Shown piece after piece: positions 44,196 through 55,069 of a DNA stretch of 64,000 nt. Both the position numbers and the translations under genes were made by a program. The DNA is from Pseudopithomyces maydicus (lineage: Eukaryota; Ascomycota; Dothideomycetes; Pleosporales; Didymosphaeriaceae), in assembly GCA_026873275.1 (NCBI GenBank), contig JANTUC010000017.1:248001-312000 (forward strand), in the 5' to 3' direction. Below the pieces are notes generated by a model. That model did not search any database. It was not told the DNA's origin and saw nothing but the letters and a program-made list of their open reading frames with translations. Positions within the stretch are counted from its first letter, which is position 1, and each line of letters starts with the position of its first letter.

Positions 44196-46523
44196 TCAAT
44201 TCCTGAGTAGTAGTTTCCTGCGTCGGTTCTTGCTCTGCCATCGATATCGAAGCATTACTTTGAGATGCTCCCCCTTGAGCTCCGTGCTGTATTTCTGCAC
44301 CAGCAGTCCGACGTCCCTCGCGTGTCCCGTCAGGGCATCCGGGTCGGGGGGATTCCACTCCTCGCGCGCCATGCGGGCTAGATCTTCTAATGAAACGGCA
44401 TCTTCCCACGTGCGATCGTTGTGGATCTTCGTGATGCGCGGGTGCCGGAGGACGTCGATGGTGTCGTTGATCTGCTTGGTGAATCCGCTTCCGAGGAGTT
44501 CGGCGACGAAGGGGTTTTTGAAGGCGGAGGTCATGCGGGGGGTGAAAGTGTTGTTGGGCTCGATAGTGAAGGGATGGATTGACTGTGCGTTATTGAGCTG
44601 CCTTTCTTGGAGACGGCCGCGTTCGTTGAGATGCTTCAGGTCGGATTTGGAGATCTGTTTGTCTAGGCTGAGACACCCTACGAGCCTAAAGTTTGGCTTT
44701 GCGCCGGATATTTGGATAGCGTTCTTGTTTGTCACGCAGCCGACGTGGAAGTGCGTCCAATGGAGGGGTTTGACGTCCGTTTTGGACGCAAGCTGGGGGT
44801 CAAAGGATGCACCGATTATGGCGAAGTCGCCGAGGTCACGTTGCCCGCCCATATCGGCCAGGTAGTCTTTCTTGAGCTTGATGAAATACCCTGGTCGATA
44901 CCCGTCTACTTCGGAGTATAGCGGGAAGTAGGGCACGCCAAGCGGCTTCAAGATGAGTCCTTCCTGGCGATGAGCAAGTGAGCGAGCGAATGCCTGCTTG
45001 AGATCAACAGTGCCGAACTCATCCTTGAAACTCAGTAGTGTCCACTGCGATCCCAGAGAGCGACCAGGGATGCTCCGCACGAGATTGCGGAGAAGCGATC
45101 GGCGCTTTTGAAGGCACTGGCGCATGATGGGTTCATCATCCACGACAAGTACGTCGAAATATACCAGCATCAAGTGCTCCCATTCATGGGGCAGCGAGTC
45201 TTGCAAGGTGCCGAGAAAAGATCCCGAACGCTTGATGTGTTTCCGGATCTTAGCGAATGGCAAGATCTTTTCTTCTTTGTCGCTGTAGAGGACCATCTCT
45301 GCCAACACAATACAATTGCATTTGAAGATGCAGTCAGACCGTCCGATACGTAGAGCTTCCCTGATATTGGCGTGCAGAGGTTCTCGGTCCACTGTAGCGT
45401 CCTTGCCATTCTTCGAGAAAATCTTGATTTCATTGGGAGTTTTTTCGACATCAATGTGTATCTCGCCTGTATGATGTCAGCTCTTATATCGATGACAATC
45501 ACAACAAAAGAGCATACAGTATTCCCCATCGTACTTCACTTCTGCTGCCCACGCGCTATGGCCGACTAATTGGAAGCAGTGTTTGAAGGACCAAGCCTTG
45601 TAAAATGTCGGACGTGCAACCTTAACTCCAACCACCGGTTTCAAAAGTCGAGCAGCTTCGAGCCGTAACTCCATCTCCGCTGACGGGGCTGGAGTAGATG
45701 GGAAATGGCTCAAATCTCCTTTTAGCAATCGAATAGCAGCATCGAAATCGTTCTGAAACTTCAGGATTTCGGGAAGAAGAAAGTGGTAGTGCTTCAATGT
45801 GTGATTCTCATCAAGAGAGATGGTAGGATACTCTCTTAGAAGTAATCTGACGAACCATTTGACCTCCCAAGACTCTATCCGTTTCAGGACATAGCCAAGT
45901 TCAGTGTCAGTACTCATGTGCCAGTCACGCTGTTGTTTGATTCCCGGATCCGAGAATCGATATCGCGCAGCTAGTTGAGTGAGTAGATCATCGATTCTTT
46001 GTATCGGGATTGCACGTTTAGCGTGGGACTTGAAGGTGCCTGCGATGATCTGTTAATATAGCGACCACCACACGACTTTACGACTTTACGACTACGGCTA
46101 ACTTACCATCCCAGGGCTTATATGCTAGCTCGGCATAGCGACCCAAGTCGCCATGAAGGCCTTGCTTCCAACCGCCAAAAATTGTTGATTGGTCATGGTT
46201 GAAGTTCATTAGTTTGGCAATCTTTTTCGACAACAGTGGTGGTTGCAAGCCGTATACTCTGTCTTTCCTGCGATGCGGGAAAATAGCAGAGAGAATGGCG
46301 GCACCCGGAGCCTCGGGGTCATCTTAGGGCTAGTTAGCAAGGGCCTTTGTTATAGTGTGCGCTGGAGGAAAGTACCTATATCTTCTCGGTGCTCTTTGAA
46401 CCATCTCGCCACATGTCGTTGGATATACGCCTGTTCTCTATCCGGAGCAAAACGAGGTCTTCGGGTCGATATTTCCTCTGCTCCTTCAAGAAGGGCGCAC
46501 AGGTCGCCGAAATTGATGACCAT
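44196..46523 (-). CDS. ATP-dependent DNA ligase family protein, non-canonical fungal type
   Basis: Nucleotidyltransferase expected to seal DNA nicks through a lysyl-AMP intermediate. Exons on the minus strand are 46523-46376, 46322-46107, 46039-45518 and 45466-44196; about 718 residues. All motifs of the superfamily are visible: motif I EVKYDGEYCEIHID (nucleophile Lys about 290; the second half is only formed by splicing out a GTATGC..CAG intron), motif III LAEMVLY and YFDVLVVDDEP, motif IV EGLILKPL and motif V YFIKLKKDYL. An N-terminal ligase-like helical domain (FGDLCALLEGAEE, LLSKKIAKLMNFN) precedes the core and an OB-like part follows. It is not an obvious Cdc9/Lig1 (no PIP box or presequence) or Lig4 (no BRCT repeats seen). 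The literal C-terminus after GEHLK looks out of frame; a C5 run (plus 44270-44274) marks the likely break. Confidence 0.8.
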
Positions 46524-47490
46524 GGGGGTGATGATATATAGATAATAATCGGTTATACACACATGAATGAGTTTGTAATAATATCGGTATATATCGCGTG
46601 TCAGCGGTCGTGGTACTCATGTTACTATAAGCTAGAGATTATATTGGTAGGATCAATGGGTGTTTGCCGCCAAGACAACGCCGACACCCCTGCCCTGGTG
46701 AGTGAAGCGGAGTGAAGAGCCGTGCGCTGCAGGCTGCAAGACCTTCAACCAGCAGACAAAGATGTGATATAGCGTTGTATTAATAGACTGTTTAATAGAT
46801 AGCAGGATTTGTCGGCAAACGGCAACCGCATTGAGCAGGTAGAACTGTGTGCCACGCCAGGTGTGCACTTTGTGGCCAACAAAGAAAGCGTGTCAGACGC
46901 TACTGCACGAAATCAGCTGAGCACGCGCATAGGCTTGACCGCTTCGGGACACACCACTTTGCCTTCCTAATTTGTACCAATTGTTCGGCTTGGGGTGTAC
47001 AAACAGTGAGAAGTTCATGGCTATGCCTAAATGCAACTGCTATTCTCCAGTTGCTGTGAAAATCAATCGTGTTATCGAACGTACACGATATTCGGATGTC
47101 GGAGTTTTGAATTATGCGCAGGTGTATGTCACGTCATATCGGGAGCGGATGAAAGCGCTAGTGCGTGAACGCGAGAGTATTAGGGCGGATCTCACCCATC
47201 GACTACATATGTCCTTCTGTTGATTCAAAAAGCTCCCATCCGCGCTGGAGCACAAAGACAAAGCAGGGTACATCTCATTTGTTCATCACTTCGCCCAGGC
47301 TTGCACGACATTGTTTCTGCAGGGTCGGAAGTACCACTGCCGCCACGCAGATACGCGACTCCGATACGCATCGTAGCTCGTTTATTCGCATCGTCAGTGA
47401 TTTTACCATACTAGTTTTGATCGCATAAGATATGTGAGTCAGATTGACTCATCTATCCGGCAGCGTGGCTGACATGAAGCCAGTGTCACA
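46524..47490. other. Divergent spacer ligase / DUF1295 gene
   Basis: 970 bp between two start codons facing away from each other, so both promoters lie here. The sequence looks less GC-rich than the neighbouring genes. ORFs are short and unconvincing. Confidence 0.5.
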
Positions 47491-48385
47491 ATGCCTTCCA
47501 GCCTCATACCCAACACCAAAGGCTATGACGAGGCTCGTGCGAACGACCCCCGATCAGAGGAATCAAAGAAGAAGGACTTGATATCCCGGGGTGACTATAC
47601 GTCTACGCCTCTTGGTAAAGCAGTCTTCGTGCTAGCGCGAGCACTCGACCCCCTCCTCCAATACTCCATTCTACACGGCGCAGGAACAGGTCTCCTGCAC
47701 AAAGTAGGGCTGCGAACGCTCCCACCCGGAATCCCCTCAAACACGGGTATCGCCGCGATTGATGGACTAGGGCTTTCGCCTTATCGATTGGTCTTGCTGG
47801 GTATGGCGGTGGGAAGTGCCGCGAAGCAGGACTTCTGGGCGGCCTTCCTCTCGGGAGAACCCATGAACGTTAACAACGCGGTCGCCATTTCGGTCTTCAA
47901 CACGGTGTTCAATTCGCTCAGCTCTTACGCGTTCCTCATCCGCGCTACTTCGGCATCGCTCGAATCCGACTTTCCCCAACCTGCGCTGATCGTCGGTAGC
48001 GTGCTGTATGTCACGGGCATCCTCACCGAGCTTATTTCGGAGGTACAGCGGAAGCAGTTCAAGAACGATCCCAAGAACAAGGGTAAGCCGTTCACGGGGG
48101 GTCTCTGGAGCTTCGCCAGACACATCAACTACGGAGGTTACACTCTTTGGCGAGCTGGATATGCTCTCACTGGCGGAGGCTGGATCATCGGAGCCGTGGT
48201 CGGGGCGTTCTTCTTCGCGGATTTCGCCAAGCGGGCAGTCCCTGTGCTGAACGAGTAGGTACATGCAGGCCGCGTGGTCGATCTGGGCTGACAGCGATTC
48301 CAGATACTGCGAGAAGAGGTACGGAGAGAACTGGCAGAGGTTCAAGAAGCAGACCAAGTACCGCCTGATTCCTGGCATCTACTAG
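47491..48385 (+). CDS. DUF1295-type integral membrane protein (steroid reductase-like fold)
   Basis: Two exons, 47491-48254 and 48304-48385 (GTAGGT..CAG intron), about 281 residues. Several hydrophobic segments (LVLLGMAVGSAAKQDFWAAF, ISVFNTVFNSLSSYAFLI, ALIVGSVLYVTGILTELI, GGGWIIGAVVGAFFFADFA). The C-terminal block SEVQRKQFKNDPKNKGKPF, LWSFARHINYGGYTLWRAGY and the exon-2 motif YCEKRYGENWQRFKKQTKY match DUF1295/isoprenylcysteine-methyltransferase-like proteins, where RHxNY and YGxxWxxYxxxxxY positions bind cofactor. Substrate unknown; these proteins are often labelled steroid dehydrogenase-like, which is not proof of function. The short second exon is essential since it carries the conserved end. 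Confidence 0.85.
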
Positions 48386-50748
48386 GGCCAATTAGCAGGC
48401 CCGTTGTCCAGGATCTGGACCGCTCCATGCACGTCGGGCCAGCGGTAGCATAATCTCCAATGAGTCCAATCTACGTCCCGATTGACCTGATCAAATCATG
48501 CGGCTACTGAGGTGCTCCGATGTACAGAGATTAACACAAGCTTACACACCACCCCCAGATGACAAAGTTGCACGGCGACCAATGCGGCGGGGCCCATGTT
48601 CTGTGCACAGCGGGCGACGAGGCATGTGAGCCGTCCAGTCACCAGTGTCGTTGCACGGACCTGGCGTTCCGCTGGGAGAGGCCCACCGCTTGTCCAGAAG
48701 TGGTAATGCACGATCACAAGTGACACGGCAGGAGCACGGCCCGACCAAGGCGCTGGACCCCGCCGCGATGCCGGTGCGACGCGTTCCAGGCTTTTGCCAT
48801 TGAGTCCTGTTTTTTGAGTGTCGTGTTCCTGCATGTTATTACTTCACGGTGAAGGTTATATGTAGTCGACGCAGTGCCTTGGAAGACGGGTGGGGTGGGG
48901 TAGAAGCAGGGCAGGGCAGCTGATTCCCATCTGCCTCCCCTCTATGCTTGTGCTGGTGAGTCGTCATTGTCGTCGTCGTCGTCGTCGTCCTGCTGCTGCT
49001 GAGGAGGCACTCCAGCTGAGCTGCACCACGGCTCCACGTCCGTCTCACAGACATTCGCTTAGCGACGTGCTGCCAGATGAACTAGATCTGCTACGCGTAC
49101 GATGGAGCGTGGGGTTGGGTGAGCGGGGAACCAAGCCCACACAAGAGGACGGAGCGGGCAACGATCAGCGCAGCACACACACCTTTCCTGTTGAGCCCAC
49201 GGCCTGCGGAGACCCTGTGGCGTTTTGCGACGATAATCCTGCGACACCACCCCCGTTGGAGATCGCAATGTCCTCATATTTACTTTCCGCCCGCGGTGTT
49301 GTTGCAATCATGTCGACCCCCGCCCGTGCCTGTACCTGTGCCTGTGCCTGTGCCTGTGCCAGGCTTTTGCTCTGCGGGGCCATTTACCAGCAGGGGTGGA
49401 TTCCAGTGGCCCAGCGAAGGCACCTGGGCAGCATAGCAGCCATGTGTCACGTAGGGCAAGCTGCAGGCTGCATTCGGCTGCGTTCCGAGAGGCTCCCGTA
49501 ACCGCGCGAGGATGCAGAAGTGGCCTTGACGCACATTCACGTTCGCCCTAGGCCCCTAGCCATGCCATGTACAGTAGGTAGGTAAATAGGTAGTCTACCT
49601 AGTCGTCTGCCTATCTGTCCGTGATCGCGATGCATCGGCGCTGGGCGCTGGGCGCGGGGGCAGGGCTGAGCAGCGTCGCTCGGCACATGGCCCTCTCCCG
49701 GTGCCATGATCTGCTGGACGTTGCATCGGCTGTGGTTGCTGGCGCATGCCCGGACTCCTCTCAACACGCCGTGCCATGGACGCTTGTGATAGGCACCGCG
49801 GTGGCTCGCTTTGGGTCATGTTGCCCGACCGGGGGGTGGCCAAGGTCGCATCGCCGGGCGAGGCTCCGCTCACAGTCTCGTGGCGCGGCGACCGGGCATT
49901 TACAGTGCATTTCAGGTTTTGGAGGTTGGAGGCGCGATTCTGATAATGCAGGGGTAGGTCATGTTAAGAGAATTTGCGAAACTGCGCTCGATGGCGCTGT
50001 CGTCATGTTCGTCGTCCGAGCGGCGGCGCCTACTTTGCCAGAGACGGGCCCTGGTGGAGGTCCTGAGGAGAGAGAATAGAAATCCTCCCGAGCGCCCTTT
50101 GTTCCACCCTCCCAGGCCTTCCCACTGACTGATCCACCACGCCAAACCTTGTTGTCCAACATCCCTTGCCGCCCGCGATAGTGCCTCTCGGGTCTGCCAG
50201 TCCGAGTGAGAGTAGGTACCCAGCGCCGCCCGCCCACGTTCTCGCGTGCGCCGCGCTCGTCGTCCTGTCAGCCAGAGACCCATGGCTGATGTCTCTAGTC
50301 TAGCGGCTGTCCTCAAACTCAAAAGGTGAACGTGCTGCCGCTCGCTCAGCCCTCAGCCCCGCCTGCAGGACTGCAGAACCGCCGCGAAGACACCATCCGC
50401 TTCTGCGCTTCTCATTCTGCGCTTCTGCGCGCCCCCAACATCTGACTGGCCGCTGCATCAGCACCACCACATCCCCGTCACGCCATTGCCTTTCCCGAAA
50501 GCGGTGCCTGTGTGAAGCCCAGGCGGTCCGCATTCAGCAACCACACCCTTGGCGCCCGCTCCCCGCGACCGCTGCGACCCTCCCTCGGTCACCTATAATA
50601 TTCACCATCCCGCCGAGCCAGCCTTGCAAGCGTCCCCTTCACCTTGAGCGAAGCGTTTATTTTTGTTTGAAACACCCGACTGTCCTTGACGTCAGCCCGC
50701 GATCGTCGTTTCACTGGTGCCACCCGAACAAGCGAGTGACTATCCACC
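48386..50748. other. 2.4-kb gene-poor spacer with simple repeats
   Basis: Contains a GTC trinucleotide run (about 48968-48990), a TGTGCC hexanucleotide run (49325-49360), TAGGTAGG repeats near 49575-49600, and a C/T-rich promoter region before 50749. ORFs up to 203 residues on the plus strand (48890-49501) translate these repeats (Arg and Cys-Ala strings) and have no domain. I see no gene here. Confidence 0.6.
49325..49360. repeat. Hexanucleotide microsatellite (GTGCCT)n
   Basis: About six near-perfect copies of GTGCCT with one GTACCT variant. Non-coding. Confidence 0.85.
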
Positions 50749-51867
50749 ATGGCAACCATGGCCCCCTCCCAGCACCCTCCTCTTCCCGTCCGCCGCAAAC
50801 CCATCGCGAACCCCGCCATTTCCGTGCGCCCGCCCGTGAACCTCCCCTTCGACGCTCAGTCGGGACACTCGCGCACCCGTACCACCTCTTCCGGCATCTT
50901 TCCCGCCGCTCCCTCGCCCACCCAAGCCACCATGAACCAGCAGTATCCCCAGCAGATGTACTCGGGGGCCTCCGCCGGACGCCCACCTCGTCGACTTCTT
51001 CCACCACCGGCACCCCTAACCGAGCCAACAGCGGCGCAATGCGGAGGTCGTCCTCGACGCGCTCCGGCAATTCGCCCTCGAGCTATGTGGCCCTCATGCG
51101 CAAACAAAAGGCGACTGTTTGGTGCGACCGAGCGCAGTATGACGACCCGCGCGTGGTCGCCCAGCAACGTCAAGCAAAGGTAGGCACGAGCTGCGCAATT
51201 GGTCATTGTTGAACGACCAAGGCTGACTCGATCGCAGATGCGCGCCGTCATGGAAGTCGCCGGAGGAGGGCATCACGGTTCCCACCGCAACTCGTCAAGC
51301 AGCTCTGGTGTCGCTGCTGGAGTCAGATCCAAGGTCCGCCACCACGGCGTGCCCAAAGCCTCGCTCTACGCTCCCATCGCCACCGCCGGCTCGGGTGTTC
51401 CCCTGCGCCTGAGTGCTTCCGAGGTCGACGAAGGTGACAGTGACGACAACAACTCCATGGGCCAGGGCGGCGGGCCAAATCACCATCGTACTGGTTCCGG
51501 CCGTAGCTCCCTCGGTTCCGGTCGCCGCGTCGCCTACGCCAGCGGCCGCGTGTCTTCCAACTCTACCCCGCCAAATGGACACAATTCCTCGCCCGGGGAA
51601 ATGGCAGACCTCCCTGAAGAGGAAACACCCGTTCCCAACTACGATCCCAACGACTACTTTGAGCACACCAAGACTGGCCTGAGCGGGGGCAGCGGAAGTA
51701 GCGAAGAAAGGAATTTCGGCGGTGCTGGAGACCTGCCGAAAGGATTGCCAAAGACGGACCCCCAAAAGAACACGTCGGACCTCTACCGTAGAGGCAGCGT
51801 CGACGAGCGTACGACGACGATGAGCAACACAAGGCTTTTTATCGCAAATCCGGATCTAAGCGACTAG
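50749..51867 (+). CDS. Conserved-looking fungal protein of unknown function, disordered
   Basis: Two exons, 50749-51179 and 51238-51867 (GTAGGC..CAG), about 353 residues if frame-corrected. Most of it is Ser/Pro/Gly-rich and probably disordered. The one dense block is SSYVALMRKQKATVWCDRAQ then YDDPRVVAQQRQAK, continuing across the intron into MRAVMEVAGG; this block resembles proteins I associate with many filamentous ascomycetes, without a known function. The C-terminus has VPNYDPNDYFEHTKTGLSGG. The N-terminal frame (MATMAPSQHPPLPVRRKP) does not read into the dense block: the break lies at G5 (50964-50968), and a sixth G gives MYSGGLRRTPTSSTSS and continuity. Pyrimidine-rich leader; start in a good context (CACCATGG). 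Confidence 0.75.
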
Positions 51868-52649
51868 ATTTCTATTCTATCAACACCACGATACCCATTG
51901 AACATGTAGGGATGGGGGGAATATTTTGATGCGACTGCTGGACAATGTGAATATTGCCGCGGTATACGGCATCTGCTCATGTCACTTTCGTTTATATGTA
52001 GCGGCAACGGCGGGTATTATCCGTGCTGCCAGCATTGCACATGCATTTCATTTAGGTTGGGTTTACATATCAATGGGACGTCGCTCGCCTGCTATTTGTA
52101 TATACTTATAAGCGTGGCTGTGAGCGTTTCCTCAATGCAATAATAGACTGATTTATGTACACAAACACATGCTCCTCCGTCGTTCGTGCCGTCTATCTCG
52201 TTTTTCGGACCGCTCGGCCTATATTTCAAGCTCGCCATAAAATTCTCATTTGCATCATTCGAGCGTAAAGCGCGGGTCCACCGTTCCTAGTGTCCCACTC
52301 TTCTCCCCACCTCTGCACTGCCATTTCCATCACTTCAGCCTCATCACCCTGAATCGTCACCGATCAATTGTGGACCGCTCGGTGACTCGGAATCCAAGCC
52401 TGCCGAGCTGCAAACTCCCCCTGTCAATCGCACTGCGGGCCCCTTGCTGCATTCGGAACCTCCTTTCGGAATTTCGGAGTCCTTGGCACAACGGCGACCG
52501 CAGCGCCGCGAATACATACATATTAAATCAGTCAATTGCTAGCGCGACGACAGGAGGGCGCGGCTGACGGTGTGACGATACGGTAGCACGCTCGGAATTT
52601 ACATCTTCACCTTGGGATTTTTGTTTTTTATCTGTTGCGCGGGGAAATT
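51868..52649. other. Spacer upstream of lanosterol synthase
   Basis: 780 bp with the 3' region of the preceding gene and the ERG7 promoter. No gene or marked repeat. I did not find a clear sterol-regulatory element by eye. Confidence 0.5.
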
Positions 52650-55069
52650 ATGCGGCAGACGAACAGCAACGGGCGCGCGAATGGAAATGGGGCGACGAAA
52701 GCGAGGGGCGCCGAGTGGGAGGGGGCACCGACTACTCGCGGTGGAGGATGAAGGATGATCGCGGGACGCAGACGTGGCATTATTTGGAGACGGACGAGGA
52801 GGTCGAGGCGTGGCCGCAGAGTACGGCGGACAAGTGGTATTTGGGCATGGACACGGTGGGTACCCTCTTCGTAGCATGGCATGTCATGCCATGTCATGTC
52901 GAGTTTTATATGCATAACGAAAATGACGGATGCTAATTCGTACTGTCAATTAGAACCTCTCCGATCTCCCGCCCGCGAAAACGCCAAACCAGGCTATACG
53001 TAACGGCCTCGCGTTCTACAAAGAGTTGCAGCAGCCGGTGGGAAATTGGGCATGTGAATATGGAGGCCCGTTGTTTCTGACGCCGGGCTTGGTCATCACT
53101 TGGTATGTCACGGAGACGCCGATACCGTGGCATCACAGGAACGAGCTCATACGATACTTGTTTGCGAGGGCGAACGAAGATGGTGGGTGGGGGTTGCATA
53201 TCGAGGGGGAGAGCAGTGTGTTCGGCACGGCGATGAACTACACAACGTTGCGGCTGCTGGGTGTCGACGCGGAAGATGAGCGGATGAGAAAGGCAAGAGC
53301 TACGTTGTGGAAAATGGGCGGTGCGTTGAAGGGCCCGCACTGGACGAAATTCTGGCTGGCTGTGTTGGGAGTCCTCGATTGGGATGTTGTCAATCCGGTG
53401 CCGCCAGAGCTTTGGTATGTTTTAGTGCCATTTTGCAATATTGACAAGAAGAGAAAACTAATTGACTTAGGTTGCTGCCAGATTGGGTACCAATTCATCC
53501 GTCGAAGTGGTGGGTCCACATGCGAACCGTCTTCCTTCCCATGGGTTATGTCTACTCTCAGAGGTGGTCATACCCCCTTAACGAGCTTACGAAATCACTC
53601 CGGTCGGAACTTCTCGTCGAGCCGTACGAATCCATCAACTTCATCCGCCATCGCAATGACATCTCGGACATGGATAACTACCATCCGAAATCGCTTGCCC
53701 TTCGCATCCTGTTTTGGTTCTTAGTCACACTTTGGTTCCCCTACCTTCGTACTGCAGGACTGAAGAAACGAGCCGAAGACCATGCATGGTGGCTCATCGA
53801 GCGGGAAGACGAGAACACCGAGTTCGCCAATCTCGGTCCCGTCAACGGCCCCATGAACACCCTCGTCTCCTACATCCGCCTCGGCCGGGACTCCAAACCT
53901 TTCCAAGAACATCTCAAGACGCTCCCTGAATTCCTCTGGGTCAAGGACGAAGGCATGCTCATGAACGGCACCAACGGTGTCCAAGTCTGGGACACAGCCT
54001 TCACCATCCAGGCCGTCAAAGCCTGCAACCTCACCCAGGACCCCGCCTACCACGACATGCTCCACCGCGCACTCTCCTTCCTCGAAGACCAGCAAATCCC
54101 CGCCGAGGTCCGCGACCAGGCAAAGGTCTACCGCCAAAGCCGAAAGGGCGCCTGGGGCTTCTCCAACAAGAAACAAGGCTACACCGTCTCGGACTGCACC
54201 TCCGAGGGCCTCAAGGCCGTCCTCATCCTCCAGACCCTCCCCGACTTCCCTGAGCTTATCTCAACGTCCCGCATCCACGACGCAATCGACGTCCTCCTCA
54301 CCATGCAGAACAAGTCCGGCGGCTGCGCCTCCTACGAGCCCACCCGCGGCTCCATCTACCTCGAGCACCTCAACGCCGCAGAGGTCTTCGGCCGCATCAT
54401 GATCGAGTACGACTACCCCGAGTGCACCACCGCCGTCATCACAGCCCTCCACATGTTCCAGCAGCACGACTCGACGTACCGCGCTGCCGAGATCAAAGCC
54501 TTCAAGGCCCGCGCCATCGACTACATCCGCGCCGCGCAGCAGAAGGACGGCAGCTGGTACGGCGCATGGGGCATCTGCTTCACGTACGCTGGCATGTTCG
54601 CCATGGAGTCGCTCGCCTGCGCCGGCGAGACGTACGCCAATTCGGAGCGCGTGCGGCGCGGGTGCGACTTTTTCATCGACCGCCAGATGGAGGACGGCGG
54701 GTGGGGGAGACGTATCGCAGCTGCGAGACGGGCGTGTGGCATAACCATGAAAGGTCGCAGGTGGTGCAGACGGCGTGGGTGGTCATCGCGCTGTGCCACG
54801 CGGAGTTTCCGGAGAAGGAGCCGCTGAGGAGGGCGCTGCGGATGATTGTGCAGAGGCAGAGGGCGAATGGAGAGTGGTTGCAGGAGGCGATCGAGGGGGT
54901 GTTTAATAAGAGTTGGTATGTTGCGTCCCTACCCCCCTTTTTCCCCAACGCAAGCAATATACTAACGAGACGACGCAGCATGATTTCCTATCCAAACTAC
55001 AAGTTTATATTCCCCATTATGGCGCTGGGTATGTATAGGGAGAGGTTTGGCGACGAGGACTTGTTTTGA
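52650..55069 (+). CDS. erg7: Lanosterol synthase (oxidosqualene cyclase)
   Basis: Cyclises 2,3-oxidosqualene to lanosterol in ergosterol synthesis, at the ER or lipid droplets. Exons 52650-52855, 52954-53414, 53471-54915 and 54979-55069; about 734 residues when two frame breaks are bridged, matching the ~730 of known fungal ERG7. Seen: [20 protein letters not shown] near the start, [19 protein letters not shown]/QxxDG-type repeats ([43 protein letters not shown]), the acid motif [13 protein letters not shown], and the end [25 protein letters not shown] replaces the common DCTAE, keeping the catalytic Asp. Literal frames break at G5 52721-52725 (after residue ~24) and G5 54703-54707 (within DGGWGE); one extra G at each restores the family sequence exactly. 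The neighbours give no sign of a triterpene cluster. Confidence 0.95.

Noticed and set aside
48890..49501. 203-residue plus-strand ORF with Cys-Ala repeats
   Set aside because: It translates trinucleotide and hexanucleotide microsatellites; no signal of selection visible.
50749..55069. ERG7 and neighbours as a triterpene biosynthetic cluster
   Set aside because: No P450, acyltransferase, glycosyltransferase or regulator nearby; the cyclase looks like the primary lanosterol synthase.
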